A stretch of DNA of 7,366 nt from Clostridia bacterium (GTDB lineage: Bacteria > Bacillota > Clostridia > Oscillospirales > CAG-272). A program made the translations under genes and the position numbers. Shown one piece after another: positions 1 through 6,560 of this stretch. Location: positions 1 to 7,366 of the forward strand of contig JAFQPC010000087.1 in NCBI GenBank assembly GCA_017411935.1, in the 5' to 3' direction. The notes under the pieces were generated by a model. That model saw only the letters and a list, made by a program, of their open reading frames with translations. It was not told where the DNA came from and did no database searches. The first letter of the stretch is position 1. Every line of letters begins with the position of its first letter.

Positions 1-80
1 ACGAGGAAAATGCGCTCTCCTATCTTGAGGGCAGAAGCTTTTCCCTTGACAAAGAAGAAATCTGGTTTTTGAAATCGTAA
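1..80 (+). CDS. 3' end of an unidentified upstream gene (5' end outside the window)
   Basis: An open frame enters from the left edge with codons starting at base 3 and ends at TAA 78-80. The 25 visible residues are charged and aromatic, ending in EEIWFLKS, and read like a soluble protein C-terminus. The stop lies only 11 bases before the lnt ATG, and the lnt Shine-Dalgarno (AAGGA, 79-83) overlaps it, which suggests the two genes are co-transcribed. Too little is visible to name a family. It could be a chance open frame, but the stop placement next to a real start makes a true gene end more likely. Confidence 0.55.
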   Translation, partial: EENALSYLEGRSFSLDKEEIWFLKS

Positions 81-91
81 GGAAAAACAAA

Positions 92-1726
92 ATGCTTGAT
101 GAAATTTTGGAATTGAAACATAAAAAGCTTTGCGTTGCCTTGCTTGCGGTGAGTGCGCTTCTGACGGGACTGACACTCGTGTTTCCCGTGCTTGGCTTTC
201 TCGAGTGGCTCACACTCGTGCCCGCCTGCCTCTTTCTCTTTCGCTTTGCGTCGGACGATGGCGTGCGGCTTCGTGCGCTGTATGGATGGGGCTGTCTCTT
301 TTTTTACTGCTATTATCTGACGACCTTTCATTGGTTTTTGAACCTTTATCCGCTCGATTTTGTCGACGGAATGACGAAGGGCGAGGCACTTGCCGTGGTG
401 CTTGTCGCGTGGCTTGGGCTCTCACTCCTGCAAACGCTGTTCGGCGGACTTTTGTTCGTCCTTTGCGGGGTGCTTTTCCGTTCTTACATCGTACGTCGTT
501 TCTCTTTGCTGCGCCCCTTTCTGCTGGCGCTCCTTTGGGCGGTCTACGAATGGACGCAGACGCTTGGCTGGTGGGGCGTTCCGTGGGGACGCTTGCCGCT
601 CGGACAGGCGAAATATCTCGTGGGTCTGCAAACGGCGTCGCTCCTTGGTCCTTATTTTATCACCTTTCTTTTGGTGGCGGTCAATGCCCTGGCGGCGCTT
701 GCTTTGCTTTCCCTTGCCCGTAAGGAACGCCCGATGCTGAAGCTCTCCTGTTTCCTGATCGTTGGCATTCTCCTTTTACAGTACGGCGCGGGAACGATCC
801 TTTGGTTTTGCCGTGCCGAGAGCGAGGAAACCGTGACGGTCGCCGTGGTGCAGGGAAACGTGTCGTCGCAAGAAAAGTGGAGCTCCGCGAGCGATGCGCG
901 CACCGAAGAAGTTTATGAATATTATACGAGGGAAGCCGCGGCAGCGGGCGCCCAGATCGTCGTCTGGCCCGAAACGGCGTTTCCCTATACGGTCACGCCG
1001 AGAAATTCGCTCGGAAGATTTGTTTCGAAGTTGGCAAGACAGACGGGAACGACGATCCTCGTCGGTGCATTTTCCGAGGCAGAAGACGGATATTATAACG
1101 CCGTGCTTTGCTTTTTGCCCGACGGAAGTATGAGTGAGACGGTCTATGCCAAGCGTCGGCTCGTTCCTTTCGGCGAGTTCGTTCCGTTTCAACCCTTGGT
1201 GGAAGCCATCATTCCCCCGCTTGCCGAGCTGGTGCTCAGCGGCGGTGTGATCGAGGAGGGAGACGGCGCAAACGTCTTCGTTTTGGAAGAGGGAAACATC
1301 GGCTCGCTCGTTTGCTTCGACTCGATCTATGAGGACCTTACTCGCGAGAGTGTACTGGGGGGCGCGGAAATGCTCGCGCTATCGACCAACGACTCGTGGT
1401 TTACCGATTCCGCCGCGCTGTCGATGCACAACGCGCAGGCACAGCTTCGCGCCATCGAGAACGGACGCTACATTGCGCGTTCGGCAAATACGGGAATTTC
1501 GACCGTGATCTCGGATCGCGGAGAGGTGCTTTGCTCGCTCGAACCCCTCGTGGACGGAATGCTTGTCGAGGAGATCGGCGTGAAGAAAAATGTCACGCTC
1601 TACACCCTCATTGGAAACGCCTTTGTTTATTTGGCAATCGTTTTCCTCGGATTCCTTTGCGCGGAAGAACTTTGGCGTAAGAAAGTCAGAAACAGAAAAG
1701 GAAAGGAAATGAAGAAGGCTCAATAG
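92..1726 (+). CDS. lnt: Apolipoprotein N-acyltransferase (Lnt)
   Basis: Lnt is an integral membrane enzyme that moves an acyl chain from a phospholipid to the free amino group of the lipid-modified N-terminal cysteine of apolipoproteins, the last step of lipoprotein maturation. The 544-residue length is close to the usual 500-550. About six to seven hydrophobic helices fill residues 12-240. A carbon-nitrogen hydrolase domain follows at about 249-500, and one C-terminal helix lies at about 503-523. The expected Glu-Lys-Cys triad is intact: E294 in VVWPETAFPY, K354 in YAKRRLVPFGEF and C408 in GSLVCFDSIYEDL. The family motif NDSWF is at 433-437, followed by T438 where many homologues have Gly. 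RAIENGRYIARSANTG is also typical. The start is supported by AAGGA eight bases upstream. The gene closes an operon that ends at a terminator just downstream. The family is certain; activity in this host is inferred. Confidence 0.95.
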   Translation: MLDEILELKHKKLCVALLAVSALLTGLTLVFPVLGFLEWLTLVPACLFLFRFASDDGVRLRALYGWGCLFFYCYYLTTFHWFLNLYPLDFVDGMTKGEALAVVLVAWLGLSLLQTLFGGLLFVLCGVLFRSYIVRRFSLLRPFLLALLWAVYEWTQTLGWWGVPWGRLPLGQAKYLVGLQTASLLGPYFITFLLVAVNALAALALLSLARKERPMLKLSCFLIVGILLLQYGAGTILWFCRAESEETVTVAVVQGNVSSQEKWSSASDARTEEVYEYYTREAAAAGAQIVVWPETAFPYTVTPRNSLGRFVSKLARQTGTTILVGAFSEAEDGYYNAVLCFLPDGSMSETVYAKRRLVPFGEFVPFQPLVEAIIPPLAELVLSGGVIEEGDGANVFVLEEGNIGSLVCFDSIYEDLTRESVLGGAEMLALSTNDSWFTDSAALSMHNAQAQLRAIENGRYIARSANTGISTVISDRGEVLCSLEPLVDGMLVEEIGVKKNVTLYTLIGNAFVYLAIVFLGFLCAEELWRKKVRNRKGKEMKKAQ

Positions 1727-1736
1727 AGCAAAAGCC

Positions 1737-1780
1737 AACAGCGTAGCTAAGAGAGAACTCTCACGGCTACGCTGTTTTTT
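1737..1780 (+). terminator. Rho-independent terminator after lnt
   Basis: An 11-bp perfect stem (AACAGCGTAGC, 1737-1747, pairing with GCTACGCTGTT, 1766-1776) encloses an 18-base loop that can itself fold through GAGA/TCTC. The stem's 3' end runs into a six-T tract at 1775-1780. It begins 10 bases after the lnt stop codon and separates the lnt operon from the regulator-flotillin operon. Confidence 0.92.
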
Positions 1781-1853
1781 GTTTTCCTTTTCTAAAAATG
1801 AAATGTTGAAATTGTGTATATTGACAGAATTTTAAAAAATCAAGCATCTGCTA

Positions 1854-1882
1854 TTGACAATCACGTGACCGTGTGATATAAT
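1854..1882 (+). promoter_or_regulatory. Consensus sigma-A promoter of the DUF1836-NfeD-flotillin operon
   Basis: A perfect -35 TTGACA (1854-1859) and a perfect -10 TATAAT (1877-1882) are separated by the ideal 17 bases (1860-1876). Transcription would begin near 1889, leaving a leader of about 30 bases before the ATG at 1919. The surrounding 1781-1853 stretch is AT-rich and shows no other gene. A promoter this close to consensus would be strongly active unless repressed, which fits the inverted repeat in its spacer and the regulator encoded next to it. Confidence 0.93.
1860..1877. promoter_or_regulatory. Candidate operator: inverted repeat within the promoter spacer
   Basis: ATCAC (1860-1864) and GTGAT (1873-1877) form an inverted repeat separated by eight bases. 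The perfect palindrome TCACGTGA lies inside it at 1861-1868. The repeat fills the 17-base spacer and touches the first base of the -10 box, so a bound protein would block RNA polymerase. The obvious candidate ligand is the DUF1836 protein encoded 42 bases downstream (autoregulation). The sequence is seen directly; the binding partner is inferred. Confidence 0.5.
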
Positions 1883-1906
1883 CATATTAACCACAAGAGA
1901 GAAAAT

Positions 1907-1914
1907 GGAGGTGA
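1907..1914 (+). promoter_or_regulatory. Strong ribosome binding site fixing the DUF1836 start
   Basis: GGAGGTGA is a full match to the 16S anti-Shine-Dalgarno core. Its GGAGG part ends seven bases before ATG 1919, which fixes that start. Confidence 0.85.
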
Positions 1915-1918
1915 CGAA

Positions 1919-2473
1919 ATGCCAAAGACCTTTCCCGGGACGACCATCGAGATCACGCGTCTGCAAAAGGATGCGTCGCGATTGCTCTTTGACGGGATCT
2001 TTGCCACGGGCGGAATTACCCTATCGCAGATCTGTGTGATGACCGACCTTGAGCCCTATATGATCCAGAACTGGATCAAACGGGGATTTGTGACGTCTCC
2101 CAAAAAGCGGCTGTATTCCCGAGAACAGTTTGCACGTATTCTGATCATTAATATGTTGAAGGAATCCTTACAGATCGAAAAGATATGTGGCCTCATTCAG
2201 ATCATTGACGGAGATCCGCACGATCCCAACGACGATTTTATCGGTAGCTGTGAGCTGTATCACAAATACGTCGATCTGCTTGCCGATGCGGATCTGAATC
2301 TCTTTGATCGGGAATCGGTGGCGCAGGTGACCGAAACTGCTGCGTCAGATTTTCCCGAGACGGTAGCGGGTTCACGGAAAAAGCTTGCGCAGATCCTTAC
2401 GACGATGCTCTATGCGCACTCAGCCGCACGAATGAAGCGGTTGGCAGAGGATAGTCTGTCGAGCTTGCAGTAA
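1919..2473 (+). CDS. DUF1836 (YkrK-like) MerR-type helix-turn-helix regulator
   Basis: This 184-residue protein matches the DUF1836 pattern. A variable N-terminus of about 32 residues is followed by a MerR-like winged helix-turn-helix at about 33-80. It carries the hallmark stretches LSQICVMTDLEPYMIQNWIKRGFV (within residues 35-58), KRLYSREQFARI and IINMLKESLQIEKICGLI, then the acidic segment DGDPHDPNDDFI at 97-108 and a helical C-terminal half that probably dimerises. No membrane helix is seen. From memory, Bacillus YkrK, a repressor of the membrane protease gene htpX, belongs to this family. The gene is first in the operon, directly behind a consensus promoter with an inverted repeat in its spacer, so autorepression and control of the downstream membrane genes are likely. 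The next gene starts 17 bases after its stop. The family call is firm; the regulated genes and any signal are inferred. Confidence 0.88.
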   Translation: MPKTFPGTTIEITRLQKDASRLLFDGIFATGGITLSQICVMTDLEPYMIQNWIKRGFVTSPKKRLYSREQFARILIINMLKESLQIEKICGLIQIIDGDPHDPNDDFIGSCELYHKYVDLLADADLNLFDRESVAQVTETAASDFPETVAGSRKKLAQILTTMLYAHSAARMKRLAEDSLSSLQ

Positions 2474-2490
2474 TTTTTGAGGAATTTGAA

Positions 2491-3030
2491 ATGAAGAAGA
2501 ATATTTCAAAGGTAACTTTCAGCACCTGCTTGATTACGGCATTGAAAATATGGGGTGCCGCATGGCTTGGGATGCTTGTTTGCCTGATCCCTGTATATAT
2601 TTTTCGAGGTATCAGCGACAGTAGCGAGGAGATCAAGGCGTTGGTACAAGATATCATCATTGTGACGGTCGGTGTAGCGGCAGCTTCGGTGATCTTAATG
2701 CTTTTGGTTGCGAGAAGCGACGAAAGTGAACGCTGGACACAAAAGGAAGCATGGAAGATCTCCTTGGGAGCGGTGGGAATCTATTGCTTTGCATGGATGG
2801 TTTGTTGGATTTTTTTCGCGAACAATGTTTATGTTTCGGCAGCAGGACTTTATTTCTCGAATATGATTGATCAAGGAGAGGATGGTTTTCCGACCTTCTT
2901 TGGCGCTTTCTTTGGCGCTTTGAATTACGGAATTTTTTATGCGGGTGCGATTTTTTGTGGGTGGCGTATTGCCTCTCGCCGCGCACAGAAGCGACGGCCA
3001 GAGATCGTCTCTCCCACAAAAGAAAACTGA
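2491..3030 (+). CDS. Unknown four-helix membrane protein between the regulator and NfeD
   Basis: I do not recognise this 179-residue protein. It has four likely transmembrane helices at about 19-38, 54-75, 90-110 and 137-160. The loop after helix 1 is acidic (SDSSEE), and the one before helix 3 is charged (ARSDESERWTQKE). A Gly/Phe-rich stretch, FFGAFFGALNYGIFYAG, opens helix 4. The tail is basic (RIASRRAQKRR), so by the positive-inside rule the C-terminus is cytoplasmic. No catalytic motif or signal peptide is seen. GAGGAA six bases upstream supports the start. The gene sits 17 bases after the DUF1836 stop and 28 bases before the NfeD start, so it should be co-transcribed with both. A sensor, transporter-like or microdomain-associated role is possible, but the sequence does not decide between them. 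Confidence 0.85.
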   Translation: MKKNISKVTFSTCLITALKIWGAAWLGMLVCLIPVYIFRGISDSSEEIKALVQDIIIVTVGVAAASVILMLLVARSDESERWTQKEAWKISLGAVGIYCFAWMVCWIFFANNVYVSAAGLYFSNMIDQGEDGFPTFFGAFFGALNYGIFYAGAIFCGWRIASRRAQKRRPEIVSPTKEN

Positions 3031-3058
3031 ATTGATAGAATGAAAGGAAGACAGTAGG

Positions 3059-3691
3059 ATGATAGTTTGGTGGAATTCTTTAGAAACTGCATTGAAGATC
3101 TTTTACTGCGTTGCCATTCCCGCGACGCTGGTGCTTCTCGTGCAGACGGTGTTGATGTTTTTCGGCTTTGGCGAAGATGCCGATGCCGACGTGGACGCCG
3201 ATGGCAGTGCTGACACTCTCGACAACGTTGAGGGCGTCTTCGGTGAAAACGAGGTGAGCGACGTTGAGAGCGGTTTTGACACCGAAGGACTTCGCATTTT
3301 CACCTTGCGTGGCATTGTTGCCTTCTTCGTCGTATTCGGCTGGGTTGGCGTGGTGATGCTCGCGGCAGAGATTCATTTGGCGATCACGATGTGCGTTGCC
3401 GCTGTCAGTGGCTTTGCGATGATGCTTGCGCTTGCGTTTTTGATGAGAGCGCTCTTGAAGTTGAGAAACAACGGAAATATCGACAACCGCAACGCCGTGG
3501 GTACGGCGGGCAAGGTCTATCTGACGATTCCCCCCGCACGAAGCGGTGCAGGGAAGGTACAGATCCTGCTTCAGGGCTCGCTCGTTGAGCGCTCGGCGGT
3601 GACCGACGAGGAGAGCGAGATTCCCACAGGTTGTGAGATCGTGGTGGTGAGCGTCAGCTCGGGTACCGATCTCGTAGTTCGAAGAAAGTAA
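3059..3691 (+). CDS. NfeD-like membrane protein (flotillin partner, YuaF type)
   Basis: NfeD-type proteins are encoded beside flotillins or stomatins and help organise flotillin assemblies at the membrane. This is the short form (210 residues), without the ClpP-class protease domain found in long NfeD. Helix 1 is at about 12-36, an acidic loop at 37-80, and helices 2 and 3 at about 83-103 and 106-132. The C-terminal 145-210 region starts NAVGTAGKVYLTIPPARSGAGKVQ and continues in short beta strands, as in the family's small OB fold. The basic end of helix 3 puts that domain in the cytoplasm. The loop contains an unusual Asp/Ala run, EDADADVDADG. The start has a modest Shine-Dalgarno (AAGGA, 3044-3048). 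The flotillin gene follows after 28 bases, the same order as Bacillus yuaF-floT. The family is assigned from domain layout and neighbourhood. Confidence 0.85.
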   Translation: MIVWWNSLETALKIFYCVAIPATLVLLVQTVLMFFGFGEDADADVDADGSADTLDNVEGVFGENEVSDVESGFDTEGLRIFTLRGIVAFFVVFGWVGVVMLAAEIHLAITMCVAAVSGFAMMLALAFLMRALLKLRNNGNIDNRNAVGTAGKVYLTIPPARSGAGKVQILLQGSLVERSAVTDEESEIPTGCEIVVVSVSSGTDLVVRRK

Positions 3692-3719
3692 AATTTTTTA
3701 TATACAACGGAGGTTTATT

Positions 3720-5099
3720 ATGATTGTAATTTTGATTAGTGCTATTGTTCTGGTCGTGCTGTCCTTTGTGATCTGGATGTGCTCGCGATACAAAAAGTGT
3801 CCTTCCGACAAGATCATGGTCGTGTACGGTTCGATCGGTAAAAACAAGGACGGAACCAATCGCAGTGCCAAGTGTATTCACGGCGGTGCGGAATTTATCA
3901 TTCCCGTATTCCAATCCTATGCCTACCTCGATCTGACACCCATTTCGATTCAAGTGGATTTGAAGAACGCGCTGTCGCGTCAGAACATTCGTATTGACGT
4001 TCCCTCGAGATTTACCGTCGGTATTTCGACCGAGCCCGGTGTCATGCAGAACGCCGCAGAGCGTTTGCTCGGACTTCAGCTTTCTGAAATTCAGGAGCTT
4101 TCCAAGGATATCATCTTCGGTCAGCTTCGTCTGGTTATCGCAACGATGGATATTGAGGAGATCAATACCGACCGTGACAAGTTCCTTGCGGCAGTCAGCT
4201 CGAACGTGGAGAGTGAGCTCAAGAAGATCGGTCTGCGCCTCATCAACGTCAACGTCACCGATATCAGCGATGAGTCGGGCTATATCGTAGCGCTTGGTAA
4301 GGAAGCTGCTGCCAAGGCGATCAATGACGCGAAGATCAGCGTCGCCGAGCAGGACCGCGCAGGTTCGATCGGTGAAGCAAACGCGCAGATGGAGCAGAGA
4401 ATCAAGGTCTCCGAGGCAGAATCTGTGGCAATTCGCGGTGAAAACGAAGCAAAGATGAACATTGCAATGTCCGAGGCGGCGCTCAAGGAAAAGGAAGCCG
4501 AGGCACGCAAGATCGCGACCACGGCAGAGAAGATCCAAGCGGCAAAGGCACTCGAGGAATCCTATGCGGCAGAGCAGGCGGCAGAAGAAGCAAGACGTGC
4601 CAAGGAGCAGGCAACGCTCGAGGCTGACATCATCGTTCGCGCCGAAGCCAAGAAGAAGGAAATGGAGCTCGAGGCAGAGGCAGAAGCAGAACAGATGAGA
4701 AGAAAAGCGCAGGGTGAAGCTGACGCGATCTATGCGAAGATGGAAGCGCAGGCACGAGGCGTGGAAGAAATTCTCAAAAAGCAAGCGGCAGGTTTTGCCG
4801 AGATCGTCAAGAGTGCAGGCGGCGATGCCGACGCGGCTTTGCGTCTTCTCATTGCCGACAAGCTTGAGGATCTGATGAAGGTTCAGGTGGATGCGGTCAA
4901 GAATATCAAGATCGACAAGGTCACGGTCTGGGACGGCGGTCAGAACACCGACGGAAAGACCTCGACGGCAAACTTCATTTCGGGTATGATGAAATCGGTG
5001 CCCCCGCTTGACGAGGTGTTTGCCATGTCGGGCATGCAGCTCCCCTCTCTCCTTGGAAAAAAGGTAGAGGAAAAGGGAAGTGAGGAGCCGATTGCCTGA
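3720..5099 (+). CDS. floT: Flotillin (FloT-type SPFH-domain membrane scaffold)
   Basis: Flotillins oligomerise in functional membrane microdomains and scaffold signalling, secretion and proteolysis complexes. The 459-residue protein has one N-terminal hydrophobic anchor (2-20), a PHB/SPFH domain (about 25-190, with GGAEFIIPVFQ, MDIEEINTDRDKF and VNVTDISDESGYIVALGKEAA), and a long Ala/Glu/Lys-rich coiled coil (about 192-355) holding the EA-type repeats typical of flotillins. The C-terminal segment ends FISGMMKSVPPLDEV and then LPSLLGKK, a conserved flotillin tail. FloA-type proteins are shorter, near 330 residues, so this is the FloT type, somewhat shorter than Bacillus FloT (about 509). GGAGG (3709-3713) lies six bases before the ATG. 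The gene follows NfeD by 28 bases and precedes the next gene by 44 bases, with no terminator. No separate promoter is visible. Confidence 0.95.
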   Translation: MIVILISAIVLVVLSFVIWMCSRYKKCPSDKIMVVYGSIGKNKDGTNRSAKCIHGGAEFIIPVFQSYAYLDLTPISIQVDLKNALSRQNIRIDVPSRFTVGISTEPGVMQNAAERLLGLQLSEIQELSKDIIFGQLRLVIATMDIEEINTDRDKFLAAVSSNVESELKKIGLRLINVNVTDISDESGYIVALGKEAAAKAINDAKISVAEQDRAGSIGEANAQMEQRIKVSEAESVAIRGENEAKMNIAMSEAALKEKEAEARKIATTAEKIQAAKALEESYAAEQAAEEARRAKEQATLEADIIVRAEAKKKEMELEAEAEAEQMRRKAQGEADAIYAKMEAQARGVEEILKKQAAGFAEIVKSAGGDADAALRLLIADKLEDLMKVQVDAVKNIKIDKVTVWDGGQNTDGKTSTANFISGMMKSVPPLDEVFAMSGMQLPSLLGKKVEEKGSEEPIA

Positions 5100-5143
5100 C
5101 GGTAGACGTAACATTTCTGTGATTCAGCAAAGGAGAAATTGAA

Positions 5144-5941
5144 ATGTCTTTTCATTCGAATTGGGTTCATGCCCGTAATATGATGAACGGTTCGGACGAA
5201 GATGAATCGGAAGAGGTTTCTCTACACCGATCATACGGCAAAAAGAGAAAAGTATATCCCCTGTGGGAGAGAATCAAGCTAACCTTTTTTCAAGGTTTGA
5301 CACTTTGGTTACTCATTCCGTGGCTGATTGTTGCGCTGTTGTTGTACATTGCGTTTATGTGCTTTTTTCCCGAGCTTTGGTTTAAGATCTTTGTCAATAT
5401 CCTGCTTTGGGGATTTTTGCTTTTCCGCTTGACGCGGACTTTGCGCAAACGCCGTAAATTTACGAAAAAACTCAAAAAGCTTTGCAAAAAGAAGAACTTT
5501 CGAATTCGTTACGAGCAGAACTTCTTTCAGTCGCTGATCTGGTCGCCCGATAAGCAGGATTTTGTGGTGGAAACCAGAGATATGTCGTATTACGTGCGCT
5601 ATCTGACCATTAACAAATATCATTCAACGCTGTTCTTTGAAAGTGAGAATCTTTTGCGGTTGGTCAAGGATTCGCCCAGAGGGTTTTTCCGTATCTTTTC
5701 GACGAAATCGAAGATCAAGAAATATCCCTTTGATTTTCAGATTCCAGAGCGCTATGGCAGAAAAACGAAGAAGGTGCTGATCGCCAATCCCGTCTGTGCG
5801 GAGATGAAGACGAAGAGTCCGAACGGTGGCTATGAGACAACGGGTGACGGTGGCGTACAGTTTGGCTTTACCGTTCATACGGGCAGTGGATTTTTGGAGG
5901 CTCTCACGCGAGATGACGAGAGAAGAAAGGAGAACCGATGA
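5144..5941 (+). CDS. Unknown two-helix membrane protein, first member of a local paralogous pair
   Basis: I do not recognise the family. The 265-residue protein has an acidic N-terminus (GSDEDESEEVSL), then the motif SLHRSYGKKRKVYPLWER. Two transmembrane helices lie at about 50-74 and 79-96, forming a hairpin with both ends cytoplasmic. A very basic helix (98-117) leads into a predicted beta-rich cytoplasmic domain. The most conserved parts are YEQNFF (123-128), QDFVVETRD (138-146), YYVRYLT (149-155), LRLVK (171-175) and VLIANPVC (211-218). The region from 96 to 175 is 48/80 identical to the truncated protein starting at 6698. The C-terminal 35 residues are Gly-rich and look disordered. AAAGGAG eight bases upstream supports the start. 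It lies 44 bases after flotillin, and its TGA overlaps the next ATG (ATGA), so it is probably co-expressed with both. A role in or near the flotillin microdomain is inferred from position only. Confidence 0.87.
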   Translation: MSFHSNWVHARNMMNGSDEDESEEVSLHRSYGKKRKVYPLWERIKLTFFQGLTLWLLIPWLIVALLLYIAFMCFFPELWFKIFVNILLWGFLLFRLTRTLRKRRKFTKKLKKLCKKKNFRIRYEQNFFQSLIWSPDKQDFVVETRDMSYYVRYLTINKYHSTLFFESENLLRLVKDSPRGFFRIFSTKSKIKKYPFDFQIPERYGRKTKKVLIANPVCAEMKTKSPNGGYETTGDGGVQFGFTVHTGSGFLEALTRDDERRKENR

Positions 5942-6555
5942 AGAGCGGATATATGTTCTTTTTGAACTTGGGAAATATTACGAAAGCGGCAAGGATCGCG
6001 ATTATTCCCGGCATCTTCTTTTTGTTCTTTGCCAGAGGTTGGTTTTTGATGCTCCTCTCGCTCTTGTTTTTGGCGCTGTGTATTGCATTTAGTGTGATTC
6101 ACGCACCGTCCGATGATAACGTGATGAGAGTCATCAACGAGTTTTACCGTTCCTTTGAGGAGCGACTGCGCGTGAAAAGCCGCTCCAAGGAAGAGCTTAC
6201 GTATCTCAAAGGATATCGGGAAAAGGGAAAAATGAAGCTAAAGCGCAGAGTGAAAGGAAAGGTGATCTTTCCGTTGCCCATGACCTTTTCGGTGTTTACC
6301 AATGACAAGGGAAGCTTTCTGATGCTTGGAACGCTGTCGTTATTGAAAAATGCGCCGCCCGTCTTTGAGGAATTTTCACTCGATGGATCTGTTTCGGTGG
6401 AGCATTGGACTGTCCACGAAGAAGAGGACAGCTTGACAGAGATCCATATTGCCCTCAAGAATCGTGATGAGAAGATCAAGATGCTGGTAGAAAATACGCA
6501 CACGACCCGAGAGTATTTGGCGTACGTTCAAAAAGTGATGGAAAAAGCAAAGTAA
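5938..6555 (+). CDS. Unknown membrane protein with possible PH-like cytoplasmic domain
   Basis: The function is not recognised. The 205-residue protein carries a hydrophobic hairpin at about 18-55, rich in Phe and Leu and broken near residues 32-35 (ARGW). A charged helical linker follows (60-106, including EEFYRSFEERLR-like and KLKRRVKGK-type segments). The remainder (107-205) has alternating strand-like segments, such as KVIFPLPMTFSVF, SFLMLGTLSLL and SVSVEHWTVH, then a final strand and an amphipathic helix, TREYLAYVQKVMEKAK. This strands-then-helix order resembles bacterial PH/YcxB-like domains, but no diagnostic motif is visible, so that is only a hypothesis. The start at 5938 has AAAGGAG five bases upstream and overlaps the previous stop as ATGA, so the two are probably translationally coupled, as is common for partner subunits. 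It is the last gene before a strong terminator. Confidence 0.86.
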   Translation: MKSGYMFFLNLGNITKAARIAIIPGIFFLFFARGWFLMLLSLLFLALCIAFSVIHAPSDDNVMRVINEFYRSFEERLRVKSRSKEELTYLKGYREKGKMKLKRRVKGKVIFPLPMTFSVFTNDKGSFLMLGTLSLLKNAPPVFEEFSLDGSVSVEHWTVHEEEDSLTEIHIALKNRDEKIKMLVENTHTTREYLAYVQKVMEKAK

Positions 6556-6560
6556 AATAA

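Noticed and set aside
130..723. A 197-codon plus-strand frame inside lnt.
   Set aside because: It lies wholly within the lnt coding region in another frame, has a Ser/Arg/Cys-rich low-complexity translation, and has no ribosome binding site. Lnt is well supported there.
776..1192. A 138-codon minus-strand frame within lnt.
   Set aside because: It overlaps conserved Lnt catalytic-domain codons, has no recognisable domain or start signal, and its composition is typical of an antisense shadow.
1821..1849. A second TTGACA (1821-1826) as a possible upstream promoter.
   Set aside because: At 17 bases' distance the sequence is GCATCT, a poor -10 box. The promoter at 1854-1882 is perfect and explains transcription.
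1919..2473. Calling the regulator a classical ligand-binding MerR activator.
   Set aside because: Only the helix-turn-helix is MerR-like. The rest matches DUF1836, and the promoter spacer is 17 bases rather than the 19-20 bases expected for MerR activation.
3678..3706. TTCGAA and TATACA with a 17-base gap as a separate promoter for flotillin.
   Set aside because: The -35 matches only three of six bases, and transcription would begin at or beyond the GGAGG ribosome binding site, leaving no usable leader.
3654..5114. A 486-codon open frame on the minus strand covering the whole flotillin gene.
   Set aside because: Its translation is an implausible Leu/Cys/His/Arg-rich sequence. It mirrors the flotillin coiled coil, where GAG, AAG and GCN codons leave no stops on the opposite strand. 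The plus-strand frame has a ribosome binding site and clear family motifs.
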